Shown one piece after another: positions 46,196 to 57,785 of a stretch of DNA of 64,000 nucleotides. The translations under genes were made by a program, and so were the position numbers. Origin of the DNA: Symmetrospora coprosmae (lineage: Eukaryota; Basidiomycota; Cystobasidiomycetes; Symmetrosporaceae); assembly GCA_008802785.1 (NCBI GenBank), contig VUYT01000002.1, forward strand, positions 124,001-188,000. Direction: 5' to 3'. The notes under the pieces were generated by a model. The model did not search any database and was not told the DNA's origin. It saw only the letters and a list, made by a program, of their open reading frames with translations. Numbering within the stretch: the first letter of the stretch is position 1; each line of letters begins with the position of its first letter.

Positions 46196-49100
46196 TCATA
46201 GCCGACCGTTTGCGGAGGTGTTCAGCGGAGCCTCTTTGCGGCCATTTGCGAGCCAGGCCACCTTGAGCTTCTGCCCGAACGCTTCAGCAGCAAGCAGTCT
46301 CTCCACTTTTCTTTCCGTCTCCGTCGTCGTCGGCTTCCTCGGTGCGAGCACGTTGGGTCGCTCCACGCTAGGCGACACCGCCGGGGACGCGCGAGCCTCA
46401 GATCCCGGTTGCGTTGCCCGCTTGCTGGTGCTGCTAGCTGGCTGCGGCGACCTCATCGATAGCGCAAGCATGTCCAACCGGAGGGCAGCGTCGTCCAGGT
46501 CCAGAATACGGCTCTGCAGACCGGAAGTAATGTTGCGCATGGCTCGGTGGATCGAGTCGAGCGAGGGCGCCTTGAGCGGATTCCTGCCCATCTTCTGCTC
46601 CAGGACCTTCTCCTTCAGTCGCGCAATGACGGTTTGTAGCTCCTCGAGCGCCTCATTCACGTTCTGGTTGAGAAGTCGAATCCTCGTCTGATTCTCGAGC
46701 TGTTCTGGCCCGAGCTGCCGCACTTTGACCATGCGAGCGACTTGCGGATCGTGCCGTGCCTTCAGGTGCCGGGATATCTCCTCAGCTTTCGCTTTGGCTG
46801 CTCGGGAGTATAGTAAAGGGGTGTCCAGGTCAGCTGAGTCGTCAAACGAAGACCAACTTAAGAGACTCAGACTTGCTCTTTAGCAGCGAGCCCTCCAAAC
46901 CCTTGGCAGCTTTCTCCTCGTCCGCGGCATGCCGTTTGATGTCTGCGAGTGCCTCTGCTAGCACCACGGCGAGCTCCTTCAGTCGCGGGAGGTCGCCCAT
47001 TGACCAAGCTTCAGGCTCTATGTCGAGCGGATCACCCGAACTGTCGTCCTTCGCATCGGCAGGAAGCCGGGCTGGCTGGACTGAGTGGAAGAAATCGAGG
47101 CACTGGCTTGCTGATGCCTTGAGCTGTGGAAATCGCCAAGCTCGTTGTCAGCTGCCAGGCCTGGTCATTATAGCTTGCATTGCCTCTCACCGCCTCCATC
47201 TGATCTTGCATCGTCACGAAGATGTTTACCGTGTCCTGGCCAACCGCCTGCTTGGCGGCACTCGCGCTGTTCGTCGCGCTCAACTTGGGCGGTACCACGT
47301 TCAGGACCGTCAGTGACGAATCGGACTTGCGCTGCTCGAGTCCGGACCGCGTCTTGGTCGGCTGGTGTTCGGCCTTTGGCGTTTGGGCGTTCGGGAAGAA
47401 GGGCTGTGTTGATGCAGTAGGGGTCTGAGCCGCTGGTGCTCCGAATCCCGAGGGCTTGAGAGGCGAAGCCATTGAGGCAGAGGCAGCCGAAGACACATTC
47501 GAGAGATCGAAGGATGTCTGGCTTGTCTGCGGACTAGCGGGCTGGAAAGAAGGCATGGCAGCTAGAGGAGACGAGGTTCGAGGCGCTGCCTTGTTCAAGT
47601 GGGAGAACCCGAATGGCTTCGGAGGTTCGGCTGGCTTCCCGGTTGGCGCAGCAGGCCCAGAAGAAAAGGAGAAGGCGTTCGGCGGCTTGCTCGGCTCCGA
47701 GACTTTAGCTGTCGATGCAGCCGATGACGCTTGCTGCGACTGCCCGAAGCCAAACGTAGGAGGGGCGGGCGCTTTCTCTGCAGTTTCCTTCGGTGCGAAG
47801 GGGCTGGCAGCGGCGACCTTGGTACTTTCCGCCTGGGGTTTGGCAAACGAAAAGGCAGGCGCCTTGGAAGCAGCCTGTTCCGTGGCACCGCCAGATTGCG
47901 CTGCTGCAGACGCGTCGGCCGTCTTGCTGGCGAGTGCACCGAAGGACCAAGCAGACTGCTGCGATGATTCCGTCTTGGCAGGAGCACCAAAGCTCAGGGC
48001 TGGCTTCTCCGATGATTTTGCGATCTCTGCGGACGGCTTGCTTGCCGGTTTCGGGGGAGCTACCGGCGTAGGCGACGGAGGAGATGATGGCGAAGGCTGA
48101 TCCTCTCCCTGAGAGCGCTCCGAGGCTGGAGTGAGATCGTCCTCCTCGTCGTGTGCGCTCTCGGCGCCTGTGCCGTTCGCTTCTGTTTCTTCCACCTCAC
48201 CCTCTCCAGATCTTTCCTCCTCGGCTTCATCGTCGTTCTCCTCCTCTTCCTCTTCCTCATCGTAGTCTTCTTCCTCCTCGTCTTCGCCTTCGTCTTCGTC
48301 GCCATCGTCCTCCTCACCCGCATTCCCCTGCTCATCCTCCGCACCGTCGTCTTCTTGACTCTCACCCTGCACTTGCTCCCACTCGTCGCCTTCCTGCTGG
48401 CTCTCGTCATCAGCGGAGCTTACTTCTCTCGTGTCCGCCTCTGACATTGGCTTCGCAACGACGACGTCGGCTGGCTTGGCGTTGACCGGCGTGTCCTTCT
48501 GACCGACAGTTTCGGGTTCTTCATCCTCCTCCTTCTTCACCTGAGGGTCCCCCTTCGTCTGATCCTTCCCGGCATCCTTGGGCTTCTGACCAAATTTACT
48601 GAAGAACCCAGGCTGCCCGAATGCGCTTGTCTTCGTCGCCGAAGGCGAGGCACTGGGCGATCCAAATGGCGATGAGGATGTCTGCCCGGCAGACGGCGAG
48701 GCAAAGCCAGCAAACCCGCTCGGCTTGCTTGCATTGGGGCTACTGCTGGCGTCTTCCGCCGACTTGTTGGCTACGGCGCTACTGGCGAAGCTGAAGGGCG
48801 ACTTGCTCTCGGCCCCGCCTAATGGAGACGGCTGACCGAAGGCCGAGAATCCGCTAAAGCCTGACGGCTTCGCCTGATCTTTCCCTTCCGTCTTGACTTC
48901 GGCCGCTTTACCGAAAGCGGAGGGCTTGCCGAAGGCTGTAGCACCGAAGGCACTCGCAGCACCGAAGCCGGTCGAGCCAAAACCGCTAGCCGGCTTTGAA
49001 GTTGTGTCAGCGTTACTGGCGGTCGTGCTATCTTGGCCGGACGGCTTTACCACATTTGCAAAGCTGAAAGCAGGCTTATCCGCCGCCTTATTATCTGCCG

Positions 49101-52009
49101 ACGCATCTCCCGCTGCCTTTGGCGCGAAAGGGGACGCCGAAGCAGAAGATGCTGCCTGTCCGAAGGCTCCAAAGCCTGATGTCGGAGGTTTGGCCGCAAA
49201 TGGCGACGATGACGGTGGCAGCGTCTTCGAAGCCGGCTCTGGCGACTTTTGCCGCTCCTCGATCTTCTTGACATTATCTGCAACCTTCCCGAACGAGCCG
49301 AATAAGGAGGGCGATGCGAGCGCTTTTGAGTTCGAGCCGCTAGCCGCCGACTCCTTGCTCCCGAAACCGAAGCCATCCATGCGCAACGGCACATCCGCAG
49401 AGGATCTGGTGGTCTTGCTGCCAGAGCCAAAGTCCAGTGCTCCGCCCTGCTGGTCCGCGACGGACTCTGGCTCAAGCTGATCCACTTCCGAATCATCAAG
49501 GCCCGCAGGCTTGGCCGCTGGAGCAGCCTGCTGGTTCGAGGCAGACGCGGCGGAGTCTCGCAGACTACCGAAAGCCGGGGTATTGGCTGGCTGACCGAAT
49601 GGGGATTTCACATTGTCGTTGCTGGCGGTGTTACTGGCGAAGGAGAAGCTGCTGGTCGGCGACGCTTTGCTTCCGAAAGCACCGAACCCTGAGGAAGTAC
49701 TAGAGCCACCGAACGCGCCAAAGCCAGAAGGCTTGCTCGCATCGCTCGGAGTCCCGAATGCAGCGGGGGTTGAAGAGGCTCCGAAGGTCGTCGAACCGAA
49801 TGAGGACGTCGACGCAAAAGCTGGCTTTCCGGCAGCGGATGTTGTGCCGAATGGCGTGGAGTTGCTGGCACTTCCAAACGGCGAGGGAGCTGAGCCAGCT
49901 GGCTGACCGAAGGTACTGCTGCCGAAAGTGGCAGGGGTGCTCAACGCAAATGCCGGAGTTGCAGACCTGCTCGGCTCCGCGGAAGAAAAGGGAGAATTTG
50001 CACCGCTCGAGGGTCGTGCAGAGGGCGACGCCGCTGCGGCGAAGCTGGCCGGCTTGGCGCTGAACCCGGCGAAGCCAGCTCCCGCACCGGCTGTAACGGG
50101 CGCGGGGGTCGCTGCGGGCGTGCCAAAGCCCGAGAACCCCGCCTTGCCGCCAGCACCGAATGTAGCGCTTTGACCGAATGCAGGCGCTGCAGAAACCGGA
50201 CTTGCCGAGGCGCCGAACGAGGCTTGACCGAAGCCTGGAGCGAAAGTGGACTTGCCTAGGCTGGACGCGCCGCCAAAGGCTACAGGCGAGCCGGAAAACG
50301 ACTTGCCAGTGCCAAAGGCAGGTTTCCCGAATGCTGGGGGTGTTGAGTTGTTACCTGTAGCGAACGGCGAGGCTGAAAGACCTGCATTCGCCGGAGGCGC
50401 TGCTGGCTCACCGGCAGGCGCAGAGTTGGCAGGCGCTCCGGCGTCTTCATCCACTGTCACATCCTTCGCAGCACTAATGCCGGAATACTGTCCTCCCTGG
50501 CTGTTCAGCACCCTCCAGGCTGACAGGGTGCCGTCCGTCGCGAGAGCCCATAGAATGGGAGTAGCCACCTCGCCAATGGACTCCTCTGCTGCTGGAGCCT
50601 CAGCCGCCGTGAGGTCCAGCTCAATGCCCAGCGGGAAGGTCTCCAAGGGGAGTGTCGTGTACAAGTCGTTCTTGACCTGTGACCAGACAATGTTCTCAGA
50701 CCCCTCCTCAACCGGGCCCTGACCAATGTGCCCGATAGTATTGCTCGTAGCGTTCGCGACAAGCAGGAGGTGCTTGAGCGGCGACCAGTTCTTCATCCAG
50801 ACATTGAACCTGGCCTCTGGTCTGTCTGGATTTTCGACCATGAGCGGATCGTAGAATGGATTGTAGGTGGTTGAGCCGTCCTTGGCGCGCGTCAGGATGA
50901 ATGGCGAGACATCCATCGGGTTCTCCCTGTCCAGATATGTGACGAAGAAGACTGCGTTCTCCACCCATCTGATGTCGATTACGTCCATTGATCGCTCGCG
51001 CAGGGAGGGCGGTGCCGCCGTAACTATCTTTGCAGATCCCTCTGGGGTAAATTGCGTGAGGTTCCCCTGCGCATCTCCGCACACTATTTGCTTGCCCCGC
51101 ACGGACCAGCACGCTGCTGTCAGATTGCTACCGAAGCGTCCGAGGGTCGTCTTGTCTTCCATGTTGATCATGGTGATCTGGCCATCCGCATGCAGCAGAG
51201 CAAGCAGTTCTGGCCGGTCGGCGGGGTTGGGCAAGACATCTAGCAAAGGCGCCGAAGATGAGGCTGGGAAGACGTGCAGTGGGGCGGTCTGGAGAAAGAC
51301 CGAGATCAGCAGGAGGTCAGAGCAAGAATACACCCCCGCTTGATGGGGAACTCACGCTGCTACCATCCACCAGGCTCTTTAGCCGCCACACTCCAACGCC
51401 GCCCTGCAGAGCTGGCCCCGCTGCAATGACGAGCTTGTCCGCGAAACCTATCCGCAGGAAGCTGAGGCCTCCATCGCCGCCTGCTGAGATCGTGCGGTGT
51501 GCTGTCGGGGTAGCTTCGGTACGCTGCTTTGCCGACCTGTAGCTCTCGCGGAGCTGGGCCAGGCTGAAGAGGGAGAAGCCTGTGAAGCCAATAGCAGAGA
51601 TGAGGGCGTTTGTAGTCAGTAATCAGCTGCTCCACGCTGCGCAATCGCTCATGTCGCTGCGGCGATGTCGCCCAGCCTGTCCTGCAGCCCGGTAACGCTG
51701 CGCGTCTGCAGGTCGACCTTCTGCCCACACGCACCGCTAGAGGTGCCGACGACGGCCCAGCCAAAGACGTTGGAGATGGCCAGCAGATTGGTCCGCGGTG
51801 CTGATGGGGATGTGCCTGCTTGCGATGCCTCGCACACCCTCGCCGTAACTCCATTGTTCAGGACGGCGAGGTTGAAGTACTGACGACGACGCGCACCAGC
51901 GAGGTCAGCTATCCCAGCTGAGCTGCAGTGCAAGGTGCAACCAGCAAGGATCACCCACACCGGACGCCTCGATGTCGTCGGCAGCATCGAGCTCCTTGTC
52001 CTCGTTCAT
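46196..52009 (-). CDS. NUP159: Nucleoporin NUP159/NUP214-like
   Basis: Cytoplasmic-face nuclear pore protein that anchors the DEAD-box helicase Dbp5 for mRNA export. The start MNEDKELDAADDIEASG is at 52009. An N-terminal beta-propeller follows (YFNLAVLNNGVTARV, LLAISNVFGWAVVGTSS, LPNPADRPELLALLHADGQI, RSMDVIDIRWVENAVFFVTY). The middle, about 50400-47300, is dense in FG repeats (SFG, AFG, GFG, FGxPA) with an acidic block at about 48180-48340. The C-terminus comes from two more exons: an intron after MQDQMEA leads to LKASASQCLDFFHSVQPARL and KELAVVLAEALADIKRHAAD. A further intron (GTCTGAG...TCCCGAG) leads to coiled coil RIRLLNQNVNEALEELQTVI and the stop at 46196. Roughly 1,800 residues. The short 178-residue frame at 46732 is therefore the end of this gene, not a separate one. 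Confidence 0.88.
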
Positions 52010-52150
52010 CGTGGGGCCTGTATCTCGAGGCAGCACGAGGTCGAAGGGCAAGAGTGGCCTGTGACGAGCGACTGGCTTGGACGCGGCTACACGATTCACA
52101 GAAGGGCGAGGACAACACACGACGAGCACCTTTGCAAGCACCTTTGAGAC
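52010..52150. promoter_or_regulatory. Short gap upstream of NUP159
   Basis: Only 141 bp separate the NUP159 start codon from the stop of the next minus-strand gene, so the NUP159 promoter is very compact or overlaps that gene. Confidence 0.4.
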
Positions 52151-52723
52151 TCATCTCCTCCTCTTCCTGGCTCCGCAGCACCGCTTGATGCTGTTCAGAA
52201 GGCTTCCACCTCCAGTCCTTGTCCCCGCAGTCGAGCTGGCGCTGCTAGACATGCTGGACGCGCTGAGACTGCGGCGCGGCCGCTCTGTTGTTAGAGAAGG
52301 AGTGTGAGCGGAAGGAGCTCGTACTGGAGACTCTCGCGAGGGCGCGCTGGCCCTGAAGACCGGGATGGCCCCAAGCGCGGGGGCCACCCATCTACCGCCC
52401 CAATCCTCTTCGCATGTCGCTTTCTTCCGGACCATGTTACCGGGTCCAACGACGAAGATTCCGCTCTTGAGGTCGGCGACGCTCCATCCTAGCATGTTCG
52501 TGTCCACTCGGCGTCCCTCGTGCAATCCGAATCCAATCAGCAACGGCTGTCCAGTCGAGGTCAATATGGTGCCGGGCTCGCCTTGCAGGGCCTGTACATT
52601 GGTAGCTTGAAGAATTCGCCATTGCTCGGGACTGACTCGCTGCCGGGTAGAGCTACGTCTGGTCTCTGTGGTCGACTTCGATTCCGTTGAGGAGGTGCTG
52701 CTCGATCTGTTAGTCGAAGGCAT
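52151..52723 (-). CDS. Small hypothetical protein with dicysteine-polybasic C-terminus
   Basis: Family not recognised; single exon of 190 residues. The start MPSTNRSSSTSSTESK (52723) is the first ATG; the frame runs open to a GTG at 52741. A Ser/Thr-rich N-terminus leads to a compact middle part (VSPEQWRILQATNVQALQGE, ILTSTGQPLLIGFGLHEGRR, NMLGWSVADLKSGIFVVGPG, CEEDWGGRWVAPALGAIPVF) that looks folded, then a disordered Ser/Pro-rich tail. The end SIKRCCGARKRRR, two Cys beside a strongly basic patch, could be an S-acylated membrane anchor; this is inference. Convincing codon bias and lack of stops over 570 bp support it as a real gene. Confidence 0.6.
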   Translation of the reverse strand: MPSTNRSSSTSSTESKSTTETRRSSTRQRVSPEQWRILQATNVQALQGEPGTILTSTGQPLLIGFGLHEGRRVDTNMLGWSVADLKSGIFVVGPGNMVRKKATCEEDWGGRWVAPALGAIPVFRASAPSRESPVRAPSAHTPSLTTERPRRSLSASSMSSSASSTAGTRTGGGSLLNSIKRCCGARKRRR

Positions 52724-53290
52724 AGCGGAGATTGCTACCACAGCGCAGTGAGATACGCAAGGAGCTGGTCAAGAGCACTTCACTCTCGCAACTATACTCT
52801 CGAGACGATGTCCTCCTTGTATCGTAGACGGAGAAGAGCAACCTCACGCATTCACCCCTCCGCTCAAGTGCTCGGCTTGGCCAGTTTGATGTAGCACAGC
52901 CTTGACATGTATCGCGAGTTGCCCGACAAGGTCAAACGCTGAGCAGGCGGCTGCTAATGTGCGCCTGACGCACGACCAAAGGGAGCCACGGAGGAGATAG
53001 AAACGAGCCTGACGAACCGCACGATTCCATTTTCCCAAGGCAATTAGGGCAGCGTAGCAGATACCGAAAAAGGCAGCCGCGACAATCGCATACGTCCGCT
53101 CGTCTCTGCCTCCACTTCCTCACAGCTATCAAGCCAACAGTCGTTCGGTATCAATTGCCTCTGAGTCTGCTTGTTGTGATCACGAGGAACACTGTTTCTG
53201 AGAGCGTGCAACGCAGGCCTTGCTTGCTCTTTTTGCACATGCCTTGTAATTCACAATGCTATACAACAACAAGCTTGCCATCGATGTAAG
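52724..53290. other. Intergenic, no gene seen
   Basis: About 570 bp between the small hypothetical gene and the VPS28 stop codon, both on the minus strand. Open frames are short and without motifs. Confidence 0.5.
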
Positions 53291-54400
53291 CTACGACGAG
53301 GAGGAGAGCGAGCGATAGAAGTTAGAGTAGGCCGCTTCCAGGTCGAAGAAAAACTACCGCCGAACAGGTGTATATCAGTATCGTCATGCGCGCGGTCGTG
53401 CATCCCAGCACAACGCGCCGCTGCGACGCACCTGTCTCGACTGTTCTTCCGTAATCTCTTCGTGCGCGCTCATCTGGTTGAGCGTGATGAGCCTGCGGGA
53501 CCCGGGTCAGTGCGAGCATCCGAAGAGGAAGGAAGCGGATCCCCCAAGTACGCACCACTGCAGGATCTTTGGTCGCCCTTCCCATTCGCTGCTCTTGTTC
53601 AGCTTGGCATAGCTACTCATCAGCTCGGACAAGATAGGGTGCAGTTGGTCCTTGGCTCGCAGCTTTAGCTTCAGCGCGTCCATCAGGGTGATGAAATTCT
53701 GCGTGCCGTTACGATTGTCAGGTGTGCCATCGCGTCTTACTTAGTCGTCGAGAGGAGGCGTCTCACCTGCGTCGTTTCGGCGATCCACTTTGCCGAGTCT
53801 ACACCCTGCTCAGCGGAGTGCTCGACGGTCGCGGGGATGCCGATCTTCAGTCTAGGGACTGCAGCAGAACAGTCGAGCTACACGATAACATCAGACAGGG
53901 CAGCGTCAGTCAGGCAGACAACGCGTCGAGCCCCTGCGGTAGCCTAAGTCGCTTCCGTCCCGCACGCACGCGGTACTCTGAGCAGAACGCATCCAGGCTC
54001 GGCACGGCGTGCCCGAGGAGTTTGAGCGTCGTTTTGTACTGTGCTAGCAACTTTGTGCATTCGGGTGTGTATCTGTGGTAGCAATGCACGGGATATCAAA
54101 CGCCGTCAGCGGCTATCTTCGAACGGCATCCCCCGCCGTGATTCAGTCGGCGACGACGCACGCCTCGCTCCGTATCGTATCGCGAACATAGGCTCGCTCA
54201 AGATGGTCCAGCGTTTGGATGATGCCGTACAGTGTTGCGAGATTCTCGAAGCGCTCGCGGTCCTGATTCGAGGTCCAGAGGGAGACCTCCTGCGGGTCCA
54301 GGCGAGAAGCATCCGTCAGACTGCTGCGCGCAGGAAAGGCCATGCGCCAGCCTTTTGCGAAAGAATCATGCACCTGATCAATATTGAATGCAGTCTGCAT
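53291..54400 (-). CDS. VPS28: VPS28, ESCRT-I subunit
   Basis: Core component of ESCRT-I, which sorts ubiquitinated cargo into multivesicular endosomes and links to ESCRT-II/III. N-terminal core: DPQEVSLWTSNQDRERFENL then ATLYGIIQTLDHLERAYVRD. After an intron: YTPECTKLLAQYKTTLKLLG then HAVPSLDAFCSEYR. After another: LKIGIPATVEHSAEQGVDSA then KWIAETTQ. The C-terminal four-helix part reads NFITLMDALKLKLRAKDQLH, ILSELMSSYAKLNK, LITLNQMSAHEEITEEQSRQ and, in a last small exon, FFFDLEAAYSNFYRSLSSSS ending at 53291. Five or six introns. The start MQTAFNIDQ at 54400 is tentative: it is the first ATG in the open frame, but a short upstream exon is possible. Confidence 0.9.
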
Positions 54401-54558
54401 GCTTGCGCTGACTTCGTCGCACACCGATGGATAGGTCCGGAAACGAGCCGATGTCGGCTCGCCTACACATGCACGCTGGCGATGAGAAAGCTTCGGCAGA
54501 ACATCCTCCGAGTCTAAGACAGGTCTAGGCTACACGCTGCATGGGTTCATGCGTATAT

Positions 54559-56184
54559 CTACACCTTTTCCTCCCACAGGTCCTGGAACAGCTTCCATAG
54601 CACGCTGAAGAGCAAGCCCTGCAGTCCGTTGGCAAGGATGCGCGTGCCCAAACCTCGCCCGAAGAGGGCCAGCCAACCTTCTTCCTCGATGATGCGCTTT
54701 GCTGCGGCCGTGTAGCTGATTTGCGACTGATTGACCTGGCGATACGTCTTGAGAACGCGGAGCGAGTTCGAGACGGTGTCGCTTACAACGGACGCGACGA
54801 AGCCGATGAAGGCTTGACGAGCGAGTCGAGGGAAGAGAGCGTGCTGCGGTGGCAGCACCTCTGACAGCCAATTGTACTGCTCAATGTGTCAACTCAAGGG
54901 CGTCTGCACGTCCGTAACAAGGCACAGCCGGGGAAATGTACTCACAGTCGCAAACCAGGGAAAGCTCCCGACGAAATTCGAGAGCGCTGTTGCCCACGCG
55001 CCCCACCAGAGTGAGCCCACACCGTAGGCTTTGATGCGCTCTCGCAGGATGCCCACGCCATGCTCGCCTTGCGTCTGCATGGTTGTCTTGAGCGTGTCAA
55101 CGGGGACGAGAATCATGCGGAAGAGGGCGCCTGCGACAGACGCAAAGGCCGTCTTAAGCGGCGAGGGAAGCTTGTTGAGGAAGCTGATAAGATACGCGGG
55201 GTCAGCGAGGGTCCTCCGATGATCTTGGGGAGGTGCGTAGACTGGACCTACGGGTTTGACGCCAGCAGGGCGAGAATACCGGCATTAGCGGCTGTGTCAC
55301 CGAAACGGGCGATAGGGCCCTGGATCAGCGCAGGCAGCAGGCCGTGATAGTATCTGTGCAAGTGATCAGGATGAGCATGCTTCGTATCGGTCGCTGGCGA
55401 GAAGCCCCTCACATACCGCTTAAGGCCGCCATCGCGATAGAGCTTTGCGATGGACTGTCTCGTCGTGCCGCCATAGCGATATCTGACAGAGCCGAGACAT
55501 CAGCACTTCCGAGCGAGGTATGCACAAAGTGTACAGCTCACTGATAGTTCATGGTTGTCCGAAGCGGCATCAGGGTCTGAAAGAAGGCTTCGACATCAGT
55601 ATACGGTTTGGCTGCTTCCCTGCGACTCCCTCCGGCACTGACCAGAACCTGTATGACCATTGCCGCGGCTCCGGCAATACCCTGCGAATGAGATTAGAGA
55701 ATGTGGAGTCAGCTTGCTTTGCCGCATCTGGCATCGGGAACTGCCGACAGGCACGCACGCCTCCAGCGGCCTTCTTGAGCGCTCCCTTGAAGTCGAAGCG
55801 TGCGCGGCCCTGCTTCACGGCCAGCACGACGAGAACAATGACGAGCGTTCCGAAAGCGAGCCAGAATGCGGACCAGCGCAGCAAGCTCCGGCGCCTTTCT
55901 TCCGGGGTAAGGGCATCGGGTAGCTCTTCTGCCTCGATCCGCGCGCCAGGAGCGGCGGCATTGCCAGTGGCAGAGCGAGTCTGCTTCGTGGCACTGTGCG
56001 AATCAGTGGAACGGCCGTCCTCAAGGCGGTCTTGCCTGTCTTTGCTTGAGTGCACGCGCCGCGATGATGACGCGGCTGCCGCCTTGGAGCTGCGGAGCTG
56101 GTCGAGCTGCCTCTGCTGCCGGATTAGCAAGGGTGACCGCTCGTCTGCTGTGGGTGCTTTGTGACTGCTGCTCCGGCCCGACAT
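54559..56184 (-). CDS. Divergent mitochondrial carrier (SLC25-like) with N-terminal extension
   Basis: Probable inner-membrane solute carrier; substrate unknown. The start MSGRSSSHKAPTADERSPLL is at 56184. An unusual hydrophilic N-terminus of about 110 residues precedes an extra hydrophobic span (LLRWSAFWLAFGTLVIVLVV). Carrier-like repeats follow across introns: GIAGAAAMVIQVLVSAGG with MPLRTTMNYQ, YGGTTRQSIAKLYRDGGLKR then YYHGLLPALIQGPIARFGDT. Repeat 2 has the canonical-looking PVDTLKTTMQTQG and GSLWWGAWATALSNFVGSFP then WFATYNWL. Repeat 3 reads IGFVASVVSDTVSNSLRVLK then YTAAAKRIIEEEGWLALFGR and GLGTRILANGLQGLLFS. Only repeat 2 keeps Px[DE]xx[KR]; repeats 1 and 3 lack the Pro or the charge. 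Five or so introns; the end is at 54559. Confidence 0.72.
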
Positions 56185-57127
56185 GATTTGCTTGCTATGC
56201 TGTGTACAACAAGGGTGTCGTGGGTGCGAGAGCAGCCACAGAATGTCGGCACTGTGGAGCCGTGGACCGCGTGCGGAGAGATCGGCATCTGCGCCACCTT
56301 GATAGAGAGGCGGAAGTGACGCCGAGAGATGGCAACTGCCAACGAACACTATTTACGAGCGAGAGATGGAGACATGATACAGGCATTGTAGCGGTCTGCT
56401 CTACTGCTCTGCTGATGGTGGAGCGCGCAGTAACCGTACCGTCTCCAGGATCCCACTGGGATGAGGGGCGATGGCACGTGCCTGTGCTCGTCATGCAGGG
56501 AGCAGCAGCAAGCTTGCGGCGCTGAGCGGGCAAGGGATAATACTGCAGCAAGCAGCTCACCATTTCGCAGAGGATTCGTCTCCCTGGGGCGCAGAATACG
56601 CTGACTGCCTCAGAGTAGTCGTCCTATCAGCCGAGATGGCCTGACGCATGAGTCTGCGTGCGATGGACAGCTTCTCCCGTCGGTGTCGGGGCAGGACGGA
56701 AACAAGTGAGAAAGACCTGCGCGCATGCATTATCCCATTGTGTACAGAGTGATATGCACTCGCCCCTGCAGCCTTGCTGTCTGTTGCAGAGAATGCTATG
56801 CTGTGGTGGTGGTGGTGGTGGTGCCTGGCGTGCCCTCGCCTGCCCGAGTTTTCCTTCCTCCCTCTGGCCAGCCCGCCGCCGAAGCTGCCCCCTCTCGCTT
56901 CCTCGCCCTCTGCCCGATTCTCCCAACCTCAAGACTCCATCACCAAGGTGAGCACAGCAGCTAGCACGGCAAGGGCAGCAGCAGCAGCAGCAGCACCAGA
57001 ACAGCATGCTATGCGGACGGACCCCATCGCCGCCTCTGCGGCTGCTCCTGTTCTGCGAGCCAGGCGCTCGTCCATACCCCGATCGCTGGGCTGACTCCCT
57101 GCCTGCTTCGGACCCGTCTGCAGCAAA
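56185..57127. other. Divergent region between carrier gene and eL32
   Basis: About 940 bp. Holds both promoters. A short GGT repeat lies at 56802-56822 and a GCA repeat near 56979-56997. The stretch at 56860-56940 is pyrimidine-rich, as expected upstream of a ribosomal protein gene. No coding region is convincing. Confidence 0.45.
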
Positions 57128-57785
57128 ATGGCAGCCCGAATCCACAAGCGGACGAAGCCTTTCAAGTCAGTCTGAGGCAGTCGACTGACCGCATGACAGG
57201 AGACGCGCAACGACTGTGCGGCGCGGAATCGCGGGAATGCAGCTGACGCAGGATCCGCTCATTTGCGCACGACTCCTGCAGGCGACACCAGTCGGACAGG
57301 TACCCCGGCAGTGTCAAGGAGGCATGGAGGAAGCCAAAGGGTATCGACAACCGAGTCAGGTGGGTCTCCGGCATTTGAGGGATGCTCTGCTGTGCCGCAG
57401 TGCTGACGTCTGTCATCTCTCACAGGCGCCGCTTTAAGGGTCAGTCCCGCTTGAACCGCTGAAGCAGCAGGAGCTTTCGGCCCGAGCAACATGTAGACTG
57501 ACGCAGAGAAACCCACCCATACGAAACACAGGCCAGCTCCCGATGCCTTCTATCGGTTACGGCACGAACGCAAAGCACCGCCACCTGATGCCCAACGGCC
57601 TGCGCAAGTTCCTCGTCAACAACCCAAAGGAGGTCGAGCTGCTCCTTATGCACAACAAGACGTACGCCGCCGAGATTGCCCACAACGTGAGCAGCAAGAA
57701 GCGCGTCGAGATTCTCGAGCGCGCAAAGGTTCTCGGCGTCAAGGTCACCAACGGCAAGGCCAAGCTCCGCGTCGAGGAGGCATAA
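57128..57785 (+). CDS. RPL32: 60S ribosomal protein eL32
   Basis: Structural protein of the large cytosolic ribosomal subunit. Four exons join in phase to give 127 residues: 57128-57165 ([12 protein letters not shown]), 57282-57359 ([20 protein letters not shown] then IDNRVR), 57426-57439 (RRFK) and 57532-57785 ([60 protein letters not shown]). [25 protein letters not shown] and the IGYG.N region are the eL32 signatures. The third exon is only 14 nt. Codon use is C-ending, as for highly expressed genes. The downstream ATG at 57543 is internal and is not the start. Confidence 0.95.

Noticed and set aside
46196-46732. A separate 178-residue coiled-coil gene on the minus strand
   Set aside because: Two introns join it in phase to the NUP159 frame, and a C-terminal coiled coil is expected for NUP159.
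56802-56997. A coding gene in the GGT and GCA repeat stretch upstream of eL32
   Set aside because: Low-complexity frames only, no conserved motif, and the position fits a ribosomal protein gene promoter and leader.
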